From Neodontobutis hainanensis (Eukaryota; Chordata; Actinopteri; Gobiiformes; Odontobutidae), in assembly GCA_024349245.1 (NCBI GenBank), contig JALDNG010002883.1, positions 16,073-80,072 on the forward strand: 64,000 nt of DNA. Reading direction: 5' to 3'. The notes beneath the pieces were generated by a model. The model was not told where the DNA came from. It did no database searches and worked only from the letters and a program-made list of their open reading frames with translations. Below, in pieces: positions 37,879-48,332 of the stretch. Position 1 is the stretch's first letter. The number at the start of each line of letters is the position of its first letter. Made by a program: the position numbers and the translations under genes.

Positions 37879-38187
37879 TTATTCGTTGCTTGACCTGAAA
37901 ACAGAACAATTCATTTTATTACACAGCCAGCTGTAAGGATGAAGCAGAAAGTATTCTTTTATATAGCTATCACTCTGGATCCTGAAAAGGAAAAATGGTG
38001 AGGTTTGCATAGTTACGAACAATCCTTTAATACACAGAAATGGAACAGAACGAAGAATTGTATCTAGTTTCGAAGCAGAGTCATTACTCTGTTCAACCAA
38101 AGGAGGGCAATGTTCAATCACTTGTAGAGTCCTGAAACAAAGAGACATTCCTTTCTCAGGTCTGGTGCATCTCAATACACAAATCAT
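37879..38187 (-). other. Open frame in LTR U3, sense orientation, unknown
   Basis: An ATG-started frame of about 102 codons, beginning MICVLRCTRPEKGM and ending FRSSNE, lies in U3 of the 3' LTR in the sense orientation. It is open for 14 more codons upstream from a TTG. The copy in the 5' LTR (51781-52089) is unchanged. No signal peptide and no recognisable domain; fairly rich in Cys and aromatic residues. Some retroviruses carry accessory genes in the LTR, but a frame this long can also arise by chance. I do not assign a function. Confidence 0.3.
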
Positions 38188-38472
38188 ATATTTAAATGTC
38201 AATTCTGGTGCCGGGGTCTGGTCGGCCAACAGATAGCCCCCTTCAGGTTCTTTGAAGTGTTGAAAACAAAGTCGTTAATTTAGTTTCACTTTTCCGTGAA
38301 CTTTCTTAGAGCAACATCGAGCATCTGGTGGGAATTAACACAGGGTTGTTAATTAGGTCTTCTGTCTTCTCCTCGGCCTGAATCAACAAAAACGGCCAGG
38401 TCTTTAAAAGTTCAGAGTTGTAATTCTTTATCCTCTGAGAGGTGTTAGTCCCTGATACGAAGAGACACTACA

Positions 38473-38486
38473 GTCCCCCTTTCGCG
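38473..38486 (-). promoter_or_regulatory. Polypurine tract of provirus
   Basis: On the minus strand, CGCGAAAGGGGGAC directly before the 3' LTR. Core AAAGGGGGAC as in the deleted ERV. Confidence 0.85.
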
Positions 38487-38903
38487 AAAGGCAGGTTCCA
38501 ATGTCTTGTGCCGACTCCATCCTTGAAGTACCAGGACCAGGAAGCAAGTAACACGTTAAAGACACAGAGTTTGGCGTTATAACATGTGTATTAATGGGAG
38601 CATGGTTAGGGACACCAGTATATTTAAGTGTAAAAAGGGGGTTTTTACTTGGGCGTCATTAAGTCATCTGCTAAGGGAGGTAGATTGAGTTTATCACTTA
38701 AAAGATGGACTTAATGGGGATAAAAGAACAGGAGAGTTATTTCATTTTAAATGGGTTTAGAGTTTATTAAATTGTTGATAATAAAAGAACACACATTAAA
38801 TGATAATAACTTTAAAGGGACATTGCATGCATTTTAGGGGTAGTCATAAAAGTTACATGAGGTATATATTGGTTATATTGAACATACATAACAACACAGC
38901 ACA
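38487..38903 (-). other. Non-coding stretch between env and PPT
   Basis: About 420 bp, AT-rich, with no frame worth calling. Its end nearest the PPT aligns with the 3' part of the deleted ERV (AACGCCAA, TTTAACGTGT, CTCCTGGTC-like words). Confidence 0.6.
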
Positions 38904-40720
38904 TTAAACTGAATCCGTCAACCTCAGTATTCCTGGGGTTGGTTCGGATTCTTCGGAAACAGAGAGGTCGAATTGGTTGAATACATCGGCTTCAGGGGGT
39001 AATGGGCTACCGGCAACGTTTTCTCTATTCCCAGGACGGCGACGCACGATTCGTGCAACGCCCTGAGTACAGCGGTTTAAACGGGTTTTAAGACGTTTTA
39101 CGCTTCTAAGAAGCACGATGGTGATAATGATGGCCATGAAGTAACCTATTCCTACTGTGGCTGTAAGAACAGTGTCGGGAGTTGACCAGGCATACATAAT
39201 GGGTTGGACAGGAGCTTGTTGTTTTTGCTCTATTTCCTTTAACACATTATCAAGGGGTGCAATGTCAATGGTTCTGCTACCTTCAAACTGGATTTGATAG
39301 AGTGTAGCAGGGTGTATTTCGAGAGGATGGGTTGAAAAGAAATCTGATATTTCTATTTCACTCTCGTATTGGTCAGCGTCAAGGTGGTATAAGGCGACGT
39401 CCCCAATGTGAAGAATTGCGTTTTGGGGTACATCTACCCAGAAAGTTTGGTCGGGCAAGTTGACACGGGATGAGGTGTCGTGCTGATCGTAAGTCAGCAT
39501 TCCGCCTGGAAGAGGGGTGTTTACTAGCCAGCGGTTACCGATGATCTCTGCTTGAGTGACGGTAACTTGGTGGCGAGCCGTGATTGTCGTTGGACATCTG
39601 GCTTGAGGGTTCATGGGCTTAAGGCCACAGATCCCGTCAGTGTTGTCCCGAACAAAGGTTTACTGGGCATACGTAGTGTATGCTAAATGGTTAGGTGCAC
39701 ATGCGTAAATTAGGGGCCAGGTACAAATCTGGATTGGCATCATGGTATGCCACTACTGAAGGAGTGTGCACTTTAACGTGCGTGTCTCCGTGCCAGGACC
39801 CGGCGTTTGACGTCTTTAAGACGATAGATGTTCTGGGATTCAATGATAGGCAGATTTAGAATAAAAGCCATTTCCCGAACTCTGGGTTGGCGTAAATGGG
39901 TGCGGCACTACCTAAAGTGTACGCTAAATGGGCCTGAAGTGGGGTTACAAGATCTCTAGTGGCGGTTCCAAGGAGGGATTGTACTAGTGACAGAGGGATA
40001 AGGTAGGGTGGAATTCTTCCCATGGCTAAGCTGTCCACTGAAGAGCTTATGTCTCGGAGCATGTCATCCATTAGTGAAGTGACTACTTGTGCTTGTACGT
40101 AGTCCACCTGGAAAAGGGTCATAAGTAACTCTACAGCTCGGTGGGTTTTGTTTAGAGCTTCACTGTGTGTGTTTACCACTAACACAGTGTCCTTCAACGT
40201 TTTCCCTACCGTTTGGAGTTGCTGTTGTTGCTAAATGATCTGCGCTCTGATGTCAGGGATTTCAGCCTGTAATTCTGAGACATGTCTCTTTACCGTGGAA
40301 ATGCTAACCGTGTTGACTGTGGACAACCCGAGGTTAAACAAGGTACCCACAGCCGCTGCAACAAGAAGTCCTCCTATAAACCGTTTAGACCTTTGGTTAG
40401 CTCCAGTGAGTTCAGCCTGAGTAATTGTAAATTTCTCAAACTGGTTAAGCATGTGGGAAATATCAGTTTCAGCGTGGTTAAGAATAGAGGTGGTCCAGCT
40501 AGCGCCGGCCCAACTGGTGAGCCCTTGAGTGGCTCGGACGTGTTTCCGATATACGTCGTTTGGGTTTAACCTGACAAAACCCTTTGGGTATGCAGGCGAC
40601 AGTTTGTGATCAACAGTCCGGGTTGGTCCTTTAAAACGATCCCGGCTGTTGGTCCGGCTCTATAAGATCTGGTGATCCCATGCCCATAAGGCTGGTGATC
40701 AGGAGGAGTATCGTCCACAT
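38904..40720 (-). pseudogene. env: Retroviral env, class I fusion protein with F-like layout, broken
   Basis: On the minus strand an ATG at 40720 starts a hydrophobic signal peptide (~16 residues). About 113 codons later comes the basic site RSKR (40381-40392), followed by a glycine/alanine-rich fusion peptide from 40380 and a helical, heptad-like stretch. The anchored subunit is ~490 codons. Near its end, LDNVLKEIEQKQQ precedes a membrane segment (39108-39170) and a basic tail of about 67 residues. Short N-terminal part, furin-type site, fusion peptide and long anchored part match paramyxovirus F rather than gamma-type SU-TM, where the surface subunit is far longer. Breaks: a stop soon after the signal peptide frame (~40,636), a TAG at 40231-40233, and frame changes near 39,855 and 39,620. 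Confidence 0.8.
40378..40392 (-). other. Furin-type cleavage site of Env
   Basis: Codons for RSKR then F, followed by IGGLL and an alanine-rich run. In class I fusion proteins, host proteases cut after such a site and free the fusion peptide. Confidence 0.8.
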
Positions 40721-40810
40721 CATCCTGGTGAAAGAGAGGACTTTTTAGCAAGTGTTTCATTGACAGTAAAACCGGAGTTATTAGTTACAGTTGTTGAATT
40801 ACTCACAGTT

Positions 40811-40840
40811 ACCACTGAAAAGAGAAATGAAAAGGTGTTA
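40811..40840 (-). promoter_or_regulatory. Candidate env splice acceptor
   Basis: On the minus strand the pyrimidine-rich CCTTTTCATTTCTCTTTTCAG ends at 40815 (shown split as CCTTTTCATTT then CTCTTTTCAG). This is about 95 bp upstream of the env ATG and just downstream of integrase. It is the right place for making spliced env RNA. I found no clear donor in the leader. Confidence 0.5.
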
Positions 40841-40870
40841 GGATTAGAGTTAGAGGTTAGTTGTTAGTGG

Positions 40871-42013
40871 TTACTGCAAGTTAAGGGATCTGTTTGAGAC
40901 TACTTGGGAGCGTGAACGTCCCTGTAGATCCCATGGGGTTTTGTGCAACTTTATCTGGTTGTGTATCCACTTGAGAGTGGGTTCCTTTCTCCCTTTGGTG
41001 ATCTTTATCTGATACACCACCGGGATAGTTTGTTGACAATGGAGTACGGTCCTGCCCAACGCGGGAGGAATTTCCGCGTCAGTCGGTTGGTACCACCTTT
41101 TGTTTGTCCAGTGAGTTGACTGAACATGTAGTACCACACTTTGTCTCCCACCTGTAGTTCGTCCCTAGATGACTTTTGGTCATAATAGGCCTTACGTCCT
41201 TCTACACTTTTGCCTAGTTTTTCTTGGGCAAAGGCGAAGGTGGTTCTCAGGTGTGCTTGGAGATCAGCCATGTACTGGTGTGTGGTATAGGCCGTAGCGA
41301 TGTTAGCTTCTCCTGGCTGATACAGTAAGTGTAAGGGAAGGCGTCATCTGCCTACCGGTCATGAGCTCAAGCGGGAGACTCGGTCGCCGTGTGTGGCGTG
41401 GCTCTGATAGCCATCAGGACCACGGGCAGTTTGACGTCCCAGTCTCGGTGATTAGATGCGACATATTTCTTTAGGATGTCGATCACCGTTCGGTTTGCTC
41501 TTTCTACTTGGCCTGAGGACTGGGGGTGGTGGCTGACGTGGAATTTTGCTTTCACGCCCATGGTTTGCCACAGTTGTCCCATCACCTCGGCGGTGAAGTG
41601 AGTACCACGGTCAGAATCGACCTTACAGGGTAAGCCGAATCTGGAGAACACGTGGTTCATGAGTAGAAAGGCCGTGGTCTGTGCCGTGTCGTTTGGGGCT
41701 GGAAGACCTTCCACCCATTTAGTGAAGGCACAGGTGACCATTAGGATGTATTTGTTGCCCCTTGTTGATTTAGTCAAGAGTCCCATCCAATCGATTTGGA
41801 GGTCAGACCACGGAAAGAAATGCCCCTTCTTTGTAAGGGTGCACGATGGAGTGGTCTTGTCGGTTGAAATTGGCAGCATACTAGGCAGCCTTTGATGTAT
41901 TCTGCCACGTCCATTTGCATGTGTGGCCAGTATGCCACTTGTTGGAGTGCCTGGTGTGTTGCGCGAACACCTCTGTGGCCTGCTACAGGAGCGTCATGTG
42001 CGTGCGTTAGCAT
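40871..42013 (-). pseudogene. pol: Integrase domain of provirus
   Basis: The N-terminal zinc-binding pattern is visible in the 41774-42013 frame (H...H, then GCLVCCQ). The catalytic core has D in IDWMG (codon 41790-41792), D in SDRGTHF (41610-41612) and E in GQVERAN (41502-41504). The last two are separated by 35 residues, the D,D(35)E signature. The C-terminal part has LQVGDKVWYY and a basic, W-containing stretch (RWAGPYSI), typical of retroviral integrase ends. Frames shift near 41,880, 41,370 and 41,005-41,137. Confidence 0.88.
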
Positions 42014-42311
42014 GACCCCCTTAGGCTCTGAGGCACTACGAACGCAGGTGAAGTGAGGGTGTCAGAGACGTGAACAAGCAAGCCATGACGCAGGTGGAGT
42101 CGAGCGCACCGCCCATAGCTTTTTAAGATAAGCGTCGGAGGAAAAGTCAGTGTCTACGATGGGGTTAGACACCGGGTCTGAAAGGTAAAGGATGAGTCTG
42201 TGGATTGCCGAGTCCGCTGCCTGAAGAGCAACGAGGTCGGAACCAGCGAAAGAAAGAGAAGAAGTAGATTGGTCTGCAGGGGCCGGAACCGAGGCATCGG
42301 TTGCGGTTGCT

Positions 42312-43727
42312 TTAGACCGGTAACCAGACAGACAGAATGGGTGGGTTGGGTGGGAAGGGGTCGTTTCGCGAGGGTTCTGGCTGGAAATGCCAGAGCGTGC
42401 GTCTAGAGCCCCTTGTTTTGCCATGAGGTCTGCCTGATCGTTCAGGTCTTTGTCCAGTCCAGGGGCTCGAGAGTGGCCCTGACCTTCTTCCAGTACACCT
42501 GAATGTCATGGTCTCGACCAGACCGTCGCCTACGACGAACAGGTCTTTGTGTTTGATCGTCTTTTTCGCGGATGTGAGAAAGCCATTGCTCTTCCATAAT
42601 GGCAGGTGGGCAGAGAAGCTGAGTCGTGCGTAATTTGAGTCTGTGCAAATTACGAGCTGTTTGATCTGCTTGGCCACTGCTAGTTGGAGAGTTATGATCA
42701 CGGCTGCGATCTCCGCATATTGTGAGGATTGAGATCCTAACTGAAATTTTTGTGGCTCATAAGGGTTGTCGTTGAGCCATACCACACCTGCACCAGCGCG
42801 GACCAGAGCTTCATGGTGGAAGGAGCATCCATCGACATAAGCAGTGGTCATGTCTTGGCACACGTCAGCATCGAAGTAGTGATGGCGTGTTGGTACAGTG
42901 GAGGTGTGTTCGTTTAGCGGGACGGCTGTGGCGGGCGTGTCGATTGCGCATTGTTGGCATGCAGCGAGTTCCATGCCTAAGTGCGACTTGTGGTTTTGAG
43001 CATAGCGTATCTCCACGTCGAAACTTTGGAGAGCCATGAGCCACGATGCCACGCGGGCGTTAGTTACTACGCCGTCCCTAAGTCTTTGACTGGTTAAGAA
43101 AGTCACCGGTTGGTGATTGGTGTTCACGATTGTCTTTTGGCCTCCTAAGTAGTGGGCGAAGTGTTTCACGGCCCATACTGTGGCTAGGAGGGCTTTTTCA
43201 CAGTCGGTATATTTAACCTCTGGTCCGGAGAGAGTTTTGCTGGCGTAGGCCACCACTCTCTTGTCCGTGTCATGGACCTGATAGAGGCCTGAACTGAGGC
43301 TGTGGCTTGAGAAGCCTACCTCTAAGTAGAAGACTTTGGTGTGGTCTGGGTAAGCTAGGCACGGGGCTCGGCACAGATTGTCTTTGAGCGCCTGCATTGC
43401 CCGCTCTTGTTGTGGACCCCACACAAAGGCGGTGTCCTTTTTGAGAAGGTCCGTCAGTGGTTTAGCCAATGCCGCATAGTCATCGACGAATTGTCGAGAA
43501 TAATTGCAGACTCCCAGGAAACTGCGGAGTTCTGACAAGTTGGAAGGCAGTTTCAGATTGGCAATGCCTTGGATTCGACTGACCTGTGGTTCGATGCCAT
43601 CAGCGCCTACTAGAAGGCCCACATAGTTTACCTTCTTTCTGCACCATTGACATTTTTCCAAGGAGATTTTAGCACCAGCAATGGTGAGCTGTTTCAGGGA
43701 CGTGGTCGATTTCGTTAATGTGCGCAT
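42312..43727 (-). pseudogene. pol: RT thumb/connection and RNase H
   Basis: A 471-codon open frame, the longest in the provirus. It starts after the YVDD loop and includes LRSFLGVCNYSRQF and LTDLLKKDTAF (connection motifs), then RYAQNHKSHLGMELA. The RNase H domain follows with its acidic residues in TAYVDGCS, YAEIAAV and CTDSNYAR. After about 42,600 the frame leaves the domain: the RNase H end continues in the 42442-42648 frame and then in 42062-42424, which leads into integrase. The frame changes lie in CG-rich sequence. Confidence 0.87.
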
Positions 43728-43745
43728 GGAGTGTCGTGGTGCGCA

Positions 43746-44340
43746 TCAAGATGTCATCGACGTAGATGAGAGTTCCGCGGCTAGCGCGCCAGGACATGCC
43801 TTGTTCAAGAAGATGTTAAATTCGGCTGGGGAATTTAAGTACCGAATGGGCATCTTGTAAAAGAGTATTGCCGATTGGCAAACGTGAAGGCAAGTTTGTG
43901 TTGATCCTGTGGGTCTACAGGAATGGTCCAGAAGCCGGATGCTATGTCCAGTGTAGAGAAGTACTTGGCATCCTGTACTTTGGGCAGTTCTTGGCCAAGT
44001 TGGGTCATTGGCCACCTGGAAAGTGGTACGCACTTGTTCAATTGGCGGTAGTCAATGGTTAGACGCCACTTGCCATTGGGCTTGAGTACTGGCCAGATAG
44101 GAGCCGAATAAGTACTGTTGCACGGACGAATGATGCCTTTGTTCAAAAGGTCGTCTATGATTTCCTGTATCGGTTCATAAGACGCCAGTGGTATTTTGTA
44201 TTGGCGAACGTAAGCTGGTGGTGCATTCGCGGCTGTTGGAATGCGTACCGTGTGGATGTGGGTTAAACCACAATCCAGCGAGTTTTATCGCAAATGATGT
44301 GCGATATTTGAGGAGGACCTGACGCATCAGGTCCGTTCCT
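43746..44340 (-). pseudogene. pol: Reverse transcriptase fingers and palm
   Basis: Visible motifs are IRPCNSTYSAPIWPVLKPNG, WRLTIDYRQLN, STLDIASGFW and the catalytic loop YVDD at 43753-43764, preceded by LI and followed by ILM. YVDD rather than YADD fits retroviruses (YMDD/YVDD/YADD types). The overlapping frames 43835-44146 and 43746-44033 show a frameshift inside the palm, near FTRCPFG / PIRYLNSPAEFN. Confidence 0.9.
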
Positions 44341-44349
44341 CAGCGGTGT

Positions 44350-44916
44350 TTATCGATCAGCCAAGTCTAGTGCTTGTTCTAACTGAGACACAAAGTCCGG
44401 TTCGGGTTTAGAGTCTGGTTGCACAGTTACCGATTTGTCCGTGGTGACGTTACTCGGTAGAGACGTGGTTTTGTCTATATCTGAATCAATGGAGAGCAGG
44501 GAGACTGTCTGTACGACCATTACCTCAGCATCAGCCAGATCGACCCTGCAGATAGTGTCGGTATCGACCACAAGTGAGGGGTATATGGCGATTGCTCCGG
44601 AAGGCTTCGTGTAGACGACTCCGGTCTCCTGTTGATCAGTCACGAGTGAGGGTGGCATGCGTCCTATGACTGGAATTCTGAGTTCGAAGTCATGGAATCT
44701 TGTGTCGATTAGCCAACCCAAAGGTGTGGCCTTCGGGACGAGAATGCTATCGGCAGTAGGATTCTGCACTAGCACGTGTGTTGATCGAGAGTCGAGCTCG
44801 ACCAGGGGTGTTGCCTGAACAGACAAGCCTAACTCAAAGAACAGAGGCGATGGTTGGAAGAACGCTTGTGGAGAGTTAACTTGTTGTCCTGTAGATGCGT
44901 TCAGGCGTATGTCCAT
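44350..44916 (-). pseudogene. pol: Protease-RT linker region of pol
   Basis: A 188-codon frame. HVLVQNPTADSILVPKATPL resembles the beta-rich connector that precedes RT in gypsy-like and some retroviral Pol proteins. The C-terminal half is acidic and low in complexity and ends EQALDLADR. No catalytic motif seen. Confidence 0.6.
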
Positions 44917-45089
44917 GATGGTACGCGCGGTATTGTGAGATGGCAGTCGTTACTTACCTGACACACATCGGGAATGGTTTGACCCGATTTCAAGTTTCCT
45001 TCGGTCAATGAAGGTGATTCCTTACGTACTCCAGTCAGTGACCAGAGAACGTTGTTAATGGTGTCGACTTGTGCGTCGAGTCTGACTAG

Positions 45090-45330
45090 CATGTCAGCCC
45101 CAATGTACACTGAATGTGGCAGATCGGGATGACCGCAAAGTGTGGGTCAGTTCTCTTTTGTTCCATCGCCGATGGCAGAGCATAGACCGATGGCGGTTAA
45201 CGCGTGAGTCGGTGTGGGGTTAGCAGGGAACCGAGTGTGCTTCTTTACGAAGGTCAGACTTGGGTTTTTATGCGCGAGTGATAAACAGCTCCTGGCTGAT
45301 GGCAGATTTGTCAGCCCATAAGGCCATCAC
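45090..45330 (-). pseudogene. pol: Second, degenerate protease-like segment
   Basis: ALWADKSAISQELF (45283-45324) can be laid against ALLDTAADISLISGNLF of the first protease, lacking the DTA active-site triplet. Downstream, YIGADMLVRLDAQVD (near 45065-45107) resembles LIGKDVLNRFEPLIDF of the first protease. This suggests an old tandem duplication of the protease fold with loss of catalysis. The two pieces are in different frames. Confidence 0.35.
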
Positions 45331-45401
45331 GACATTGTCGACTGGAGTTGCTTCCAGTGAGATGCCATTGACGATCTGGGGTGTCATCGCTAATGGGTCC
45401 T

Positions 45402-45941
45402 TCAGCGTGCATAGGAAGTTGTCACGCGCAATGTAAAGGGGTTTGGTTCGCACCGAGGTTGCATGGTCGTTGTACCAGCGGTGTCGGTGGCTACCCTGTC
45501 GATTGGTGATTCCCTGTCAATCGCATAGCACTGAGATTCATTCAGTAAGATTGGAAGTGGTTCTCGCACTTGGGCCCAAATCTTCAGCTGCTTGAAGTCG
45601 ATCAGTGGTTCAAAGCGATTGAGGACGTCTTTTCCAATCAGGAGTGGGACATTGTCAAGGTGGGACACGTACACTGGGTGTATCAGTGTCATGGGTCCGA
45701 TGGTTAGTTGGACTAAGGCTACCTTGTTGATGATCGTCCGATCATCAGAGTAAGGCCTTATTTCTAGAGAGCACGGGTGGGACTTCAAGTCCCTGTGGGA
45801 TCTTCTCGCTATAGCCTGGAGTGATCTGAACAGGTTGCCTGAAATTAGGCTGATGTCAGCGGCTGTGTCGAGAAGTGCTTCGTCGTCAAGTGGTCTTCTA
45901 ACAAGACAGAGAGATAAAGCTTCCGAGCTACTCCTTTTCAG
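45402..45941 (-). pseudogene. pol: Retroviral aspartic protease
   Basis: Active-site motif LLDTAADISLI, with DTA at 45861-45869 (most retroviral enzymes have DTG or DSG; DTA occurs in some). The flap and second half follow, with PLLIGKDVLNRF before an ID-rich strand. Open for about 180 codons after TAA at 45942-45944, in the same frame as the C-terminus of gag. Acts as a dimer to cut Gag and Gag-Pol during maturation. Confidence 0.82.
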
Positions 45942-46193
45942 TTAGGTGGCCTAGAAATTGGTGAAAGGGTGTTTCACATTCAATAGTCGTGGCGTGGTCA
46001 TGGCACAGCCCGACATTTGATTTGCTTGGACCACTAGGACGGCGCTAGACGGAGTGGTGTCTTTGTGATCTGTGTCACTTCCCTCCGTGTTGTCCGTGCT
46101 AGGGTCCTGGACAATGTCATTGAGTGGCTCTAGTTCGTCAGAGCCTAAGTACAGGTCTGGGAGATGTTCATTCCCTTCAGTAGACTCTGTATT

Positions 46194-48332
46194 TCAGTTG
46201 CGTGTTAAGTCGACTTGGATCGGTTGTGACTGTTTCTGAATCGGGGCCTTAGAGGCCTCCACCGTATACAGGTCAGCCTTGTCCTTGGACTTTTCGCGCA
46301 TTCGTTTGAGTATGCGTTCTATGGCCCGAGCCTCCTCTGTAGTCAGATTACTGTCACTCATGGGGTTTCCCACGCGATTAGTCTGACTTTCAGGGGCCCG
46401 GTCCCTCGCATGATTTCGTCGTTCGACAGGTGGGCTACCTGATGATCGTTGGTCTTGGGACCGACGATAATGGTTTCTCCTGTCGTCGCGGTTTTGATAG
46501 GACCCCCCTTGGTTACGGTTTGGATTGGTTCGAAATTTATTTTCGAACCGAGGTCTCCAGTGAGGGCCCTGGTCTTTGAACTTACGTTCAGGCCAGGTCG
46601 GGTGTGGACCCGGCTCTCCTTTGTGTGGCCGAGGTCCCTCTTTCCTGTCTGGAAAGCGGGAGGCTCCTGGGCCGCTTGGCTTGGAGGTAGGTGCTCCTTC
46701 GAGCGCTAGACTCTGATCAACAGTATACAGAGCGGCTGACTCTTGCGGTTTAATCTGAGTCAGCTTCTGTTTAGTAAATGCCCTTGTTGCCAGTTCGCGG
46801 AGTTGGCGGCTGGTTTGAGTCAGCGGGCAGGCAGCGACGCCAAGATGATGATTGGTAGTTGGATGGAGGTTTTGCACAAAGAGTGTTTTGAAGTTTTTAT
46901 CCTCCTCCATGTTTGGTTCGTTGAGTGGACCAAAGTAGGCTTTGCGTGGCCGATGATAATATATCTGTGGTGACTCTTGCCGTGCCTGTTTGATTGTTAG
47001 GGCGGCTGTCAGTCCCACATTCGTTGTAACGCCTGAGAATTCCTCCATGAGGGACTGACTAAGGAGATCAAAGTCAGCTTGGACCTCAGGGGTTGACGTT
47101 CGATGAAGCTACTAACATCTCTGCTTGATGTTAGTTTTATCAAAAGATTTTGTCCTCAACAGTAGCATTGGGTATTCTCTGGAGGTAGAACTCAATGTCT
47201 CTAAGGTGCGCTAGTGTCATGAGCCGATCCTTGATGGGGCTCGGCGAGTGATATGACGCGCGATTTTGTCAAAGTCTCTGTCAGTGGGACCGTAGTCCAG
47301 ATGTCTCCGTGTCGGAGCTGGTTGTTGGACAAAGTCCGATTGCCTACCTGTTGGTAGTGCGAAGTAATCCGAATGCCTACCTGTGGAAGCTCGCGGAAAG
47401 CGGCCGGGCTCTCGGCTCGGTTGGTCCTCTTTCCGTTGCGTCAGCGCGGTAGTTGTCGCAAAATTGGATTAGTTAGTGAAGTGGCTCCTTCTGGGAGTCT
47501 TCAAACCTACTGGGTTGGTATAAGGGAGTAACTGGTTCTAGGTCTGGAGTACCTTTGAATTCCAGTTTCTTATTAGGTCGTGTTTGGGCGTCCTCTGTCA
47601 GGCGCGCCTGAAGTTGTTCAATAAGCTGGCGGTCTAAGTCACCTTGTTGAGTGAGGGTCTCTACCCGCGCACTCAGGGTCTCTCTTCGCCGAGCTTCCTG
47701 TGCCAGCATATTCGCGGACAGCTGTGCACTTTGGCCTGCTTTGATGAGCTCCTTTCGCATAGCGTCGTGCTCATCACGTTGGTCACTGAGCTGCAGTTCT
47801 GCTAGGTCACGAGCAGACCTTGTTTCGCTCAGCTCGTTCTTTAGGTCACTGAGGGTCCCCTCAGTTATCTGAAGTTTACTGTGTAACTCCTCAAAGTCAG
47901 GGTCTGCCTTTGGAGTGTTTGGGCAAGAGTTTGTAACTCTTGGTTTTGTTTTTCAGAATTCTCCAGGACTCCTTTGGTCAGCTGGAGTTCCTGATTCAAC
48001 GCCTTGATCTCGCGTTGGGAGCGGGCGAGGTCCTGTTTCTGGACCTGGATTTTCTCGTGGCTGCGTGCCAGAGATTTTCAGCTTGTTTCTGCTGCGCGCA
48101 TAACAATAGCCATTTGACCTAGCAGATTAGTTAGGTCCTTGTCTTTTGGCTTAGAGGTTAGCGCAATGCTAATCAAGGAGCTAAGAACTGAATCTAGCTC
48201 GTTGAGAGGCGTGGTCTGAATCTCATCCACATATTGGGGTAGCACCTGTCCTGTTAAATCACTTAGAGCTGAGTCTAAGTGATCCAGAAGCTTGATGGGA
48301 CTATCCGAGCCGGTGGACTGTGGATTAGACAT
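46194..48332 (-). pseudogene. gag: Retroviral gag, coiled-coil rich, without CCHC, broken
   Basis: The probable start is the ATG at 48330-48332 (MSNPQSTGSDSP); an upstream Met at 48443 gives a less typical leader. The N-terminal 85 codons are open to 48078. From 48,075 to 47,473 the translation is a long coiled coil rich in E, Q, L, R, split over frames (for example ARRRETLSARVETLTQQ). The region 47,050-47,470 is broken. The C-terminal 285 codons (46194-47048) hold a capsid-like end (KTLFVQNLHPTTNHH, LRELATRAFTKQ) and a very basic R/G/P/N-rich tail. No CCHC knuckle is visible. The frame ends in TGA (46194-46196), then continues open for 80 codons toward the protease. Confidence 0.75.

Larger units (their letters stand above)
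36518..38472 (-). repeat. 3' LTR of provirus
   Basis: 1,955 bp. On the minus strand it starts TGTAGTGTCTCTTCG and ends CACTACA. Polyadenylation signal at 36752-36757. U5 hairpin at 36580-36606. It is nearly identical to the 5' LTR. The visible differences are concentrated beside CG dinucleotides, for example near 37,140, 37,408, 37,637, 37,661 and 37,683. Confidence 0.92.
40871..45941 (-). pseudogene. pol: Retroviral pol polyprotein, broken
   Basis: Domains in order on the minus strand: protease (45402-45941), a second degenerate protease-like stretch (45090-45330), a linker (44350-44916), reverse transcriptase (~43,100-44,340), RNase H (~42,400-42,900), an H2C2 integrase N-terminus (~41,900-42,010) and the integrase core and C-terminus (40871-41879). 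Together they would copy the RNA genome and integrate it. The protease lies in the same frame as the gag C-terminus, separated by TGA, TAG and TAA. Several frameshifts split the rest, many in CG-rich spots. As it stands it is not functional. Confidence 0.88.

Noticed and set aside
36518..38472. Provirus as an ordinary gamma- or epsilonretrovirus on the basis of the 4-bp TSD
   Set aside because: TSD length alone is weak evidence. The Env layout, the coiled-coil Gag without CCHC and the very long LTRs and leader do not fit a typical gammaretrovirus.
46449..46709. Plus-strand frames opposite gag and pol (46449-46709, 41659-41895, 47651-47872 and others)
   Set aside because: Shadows of the minus-strand retroviral genes, with no independent motifs.
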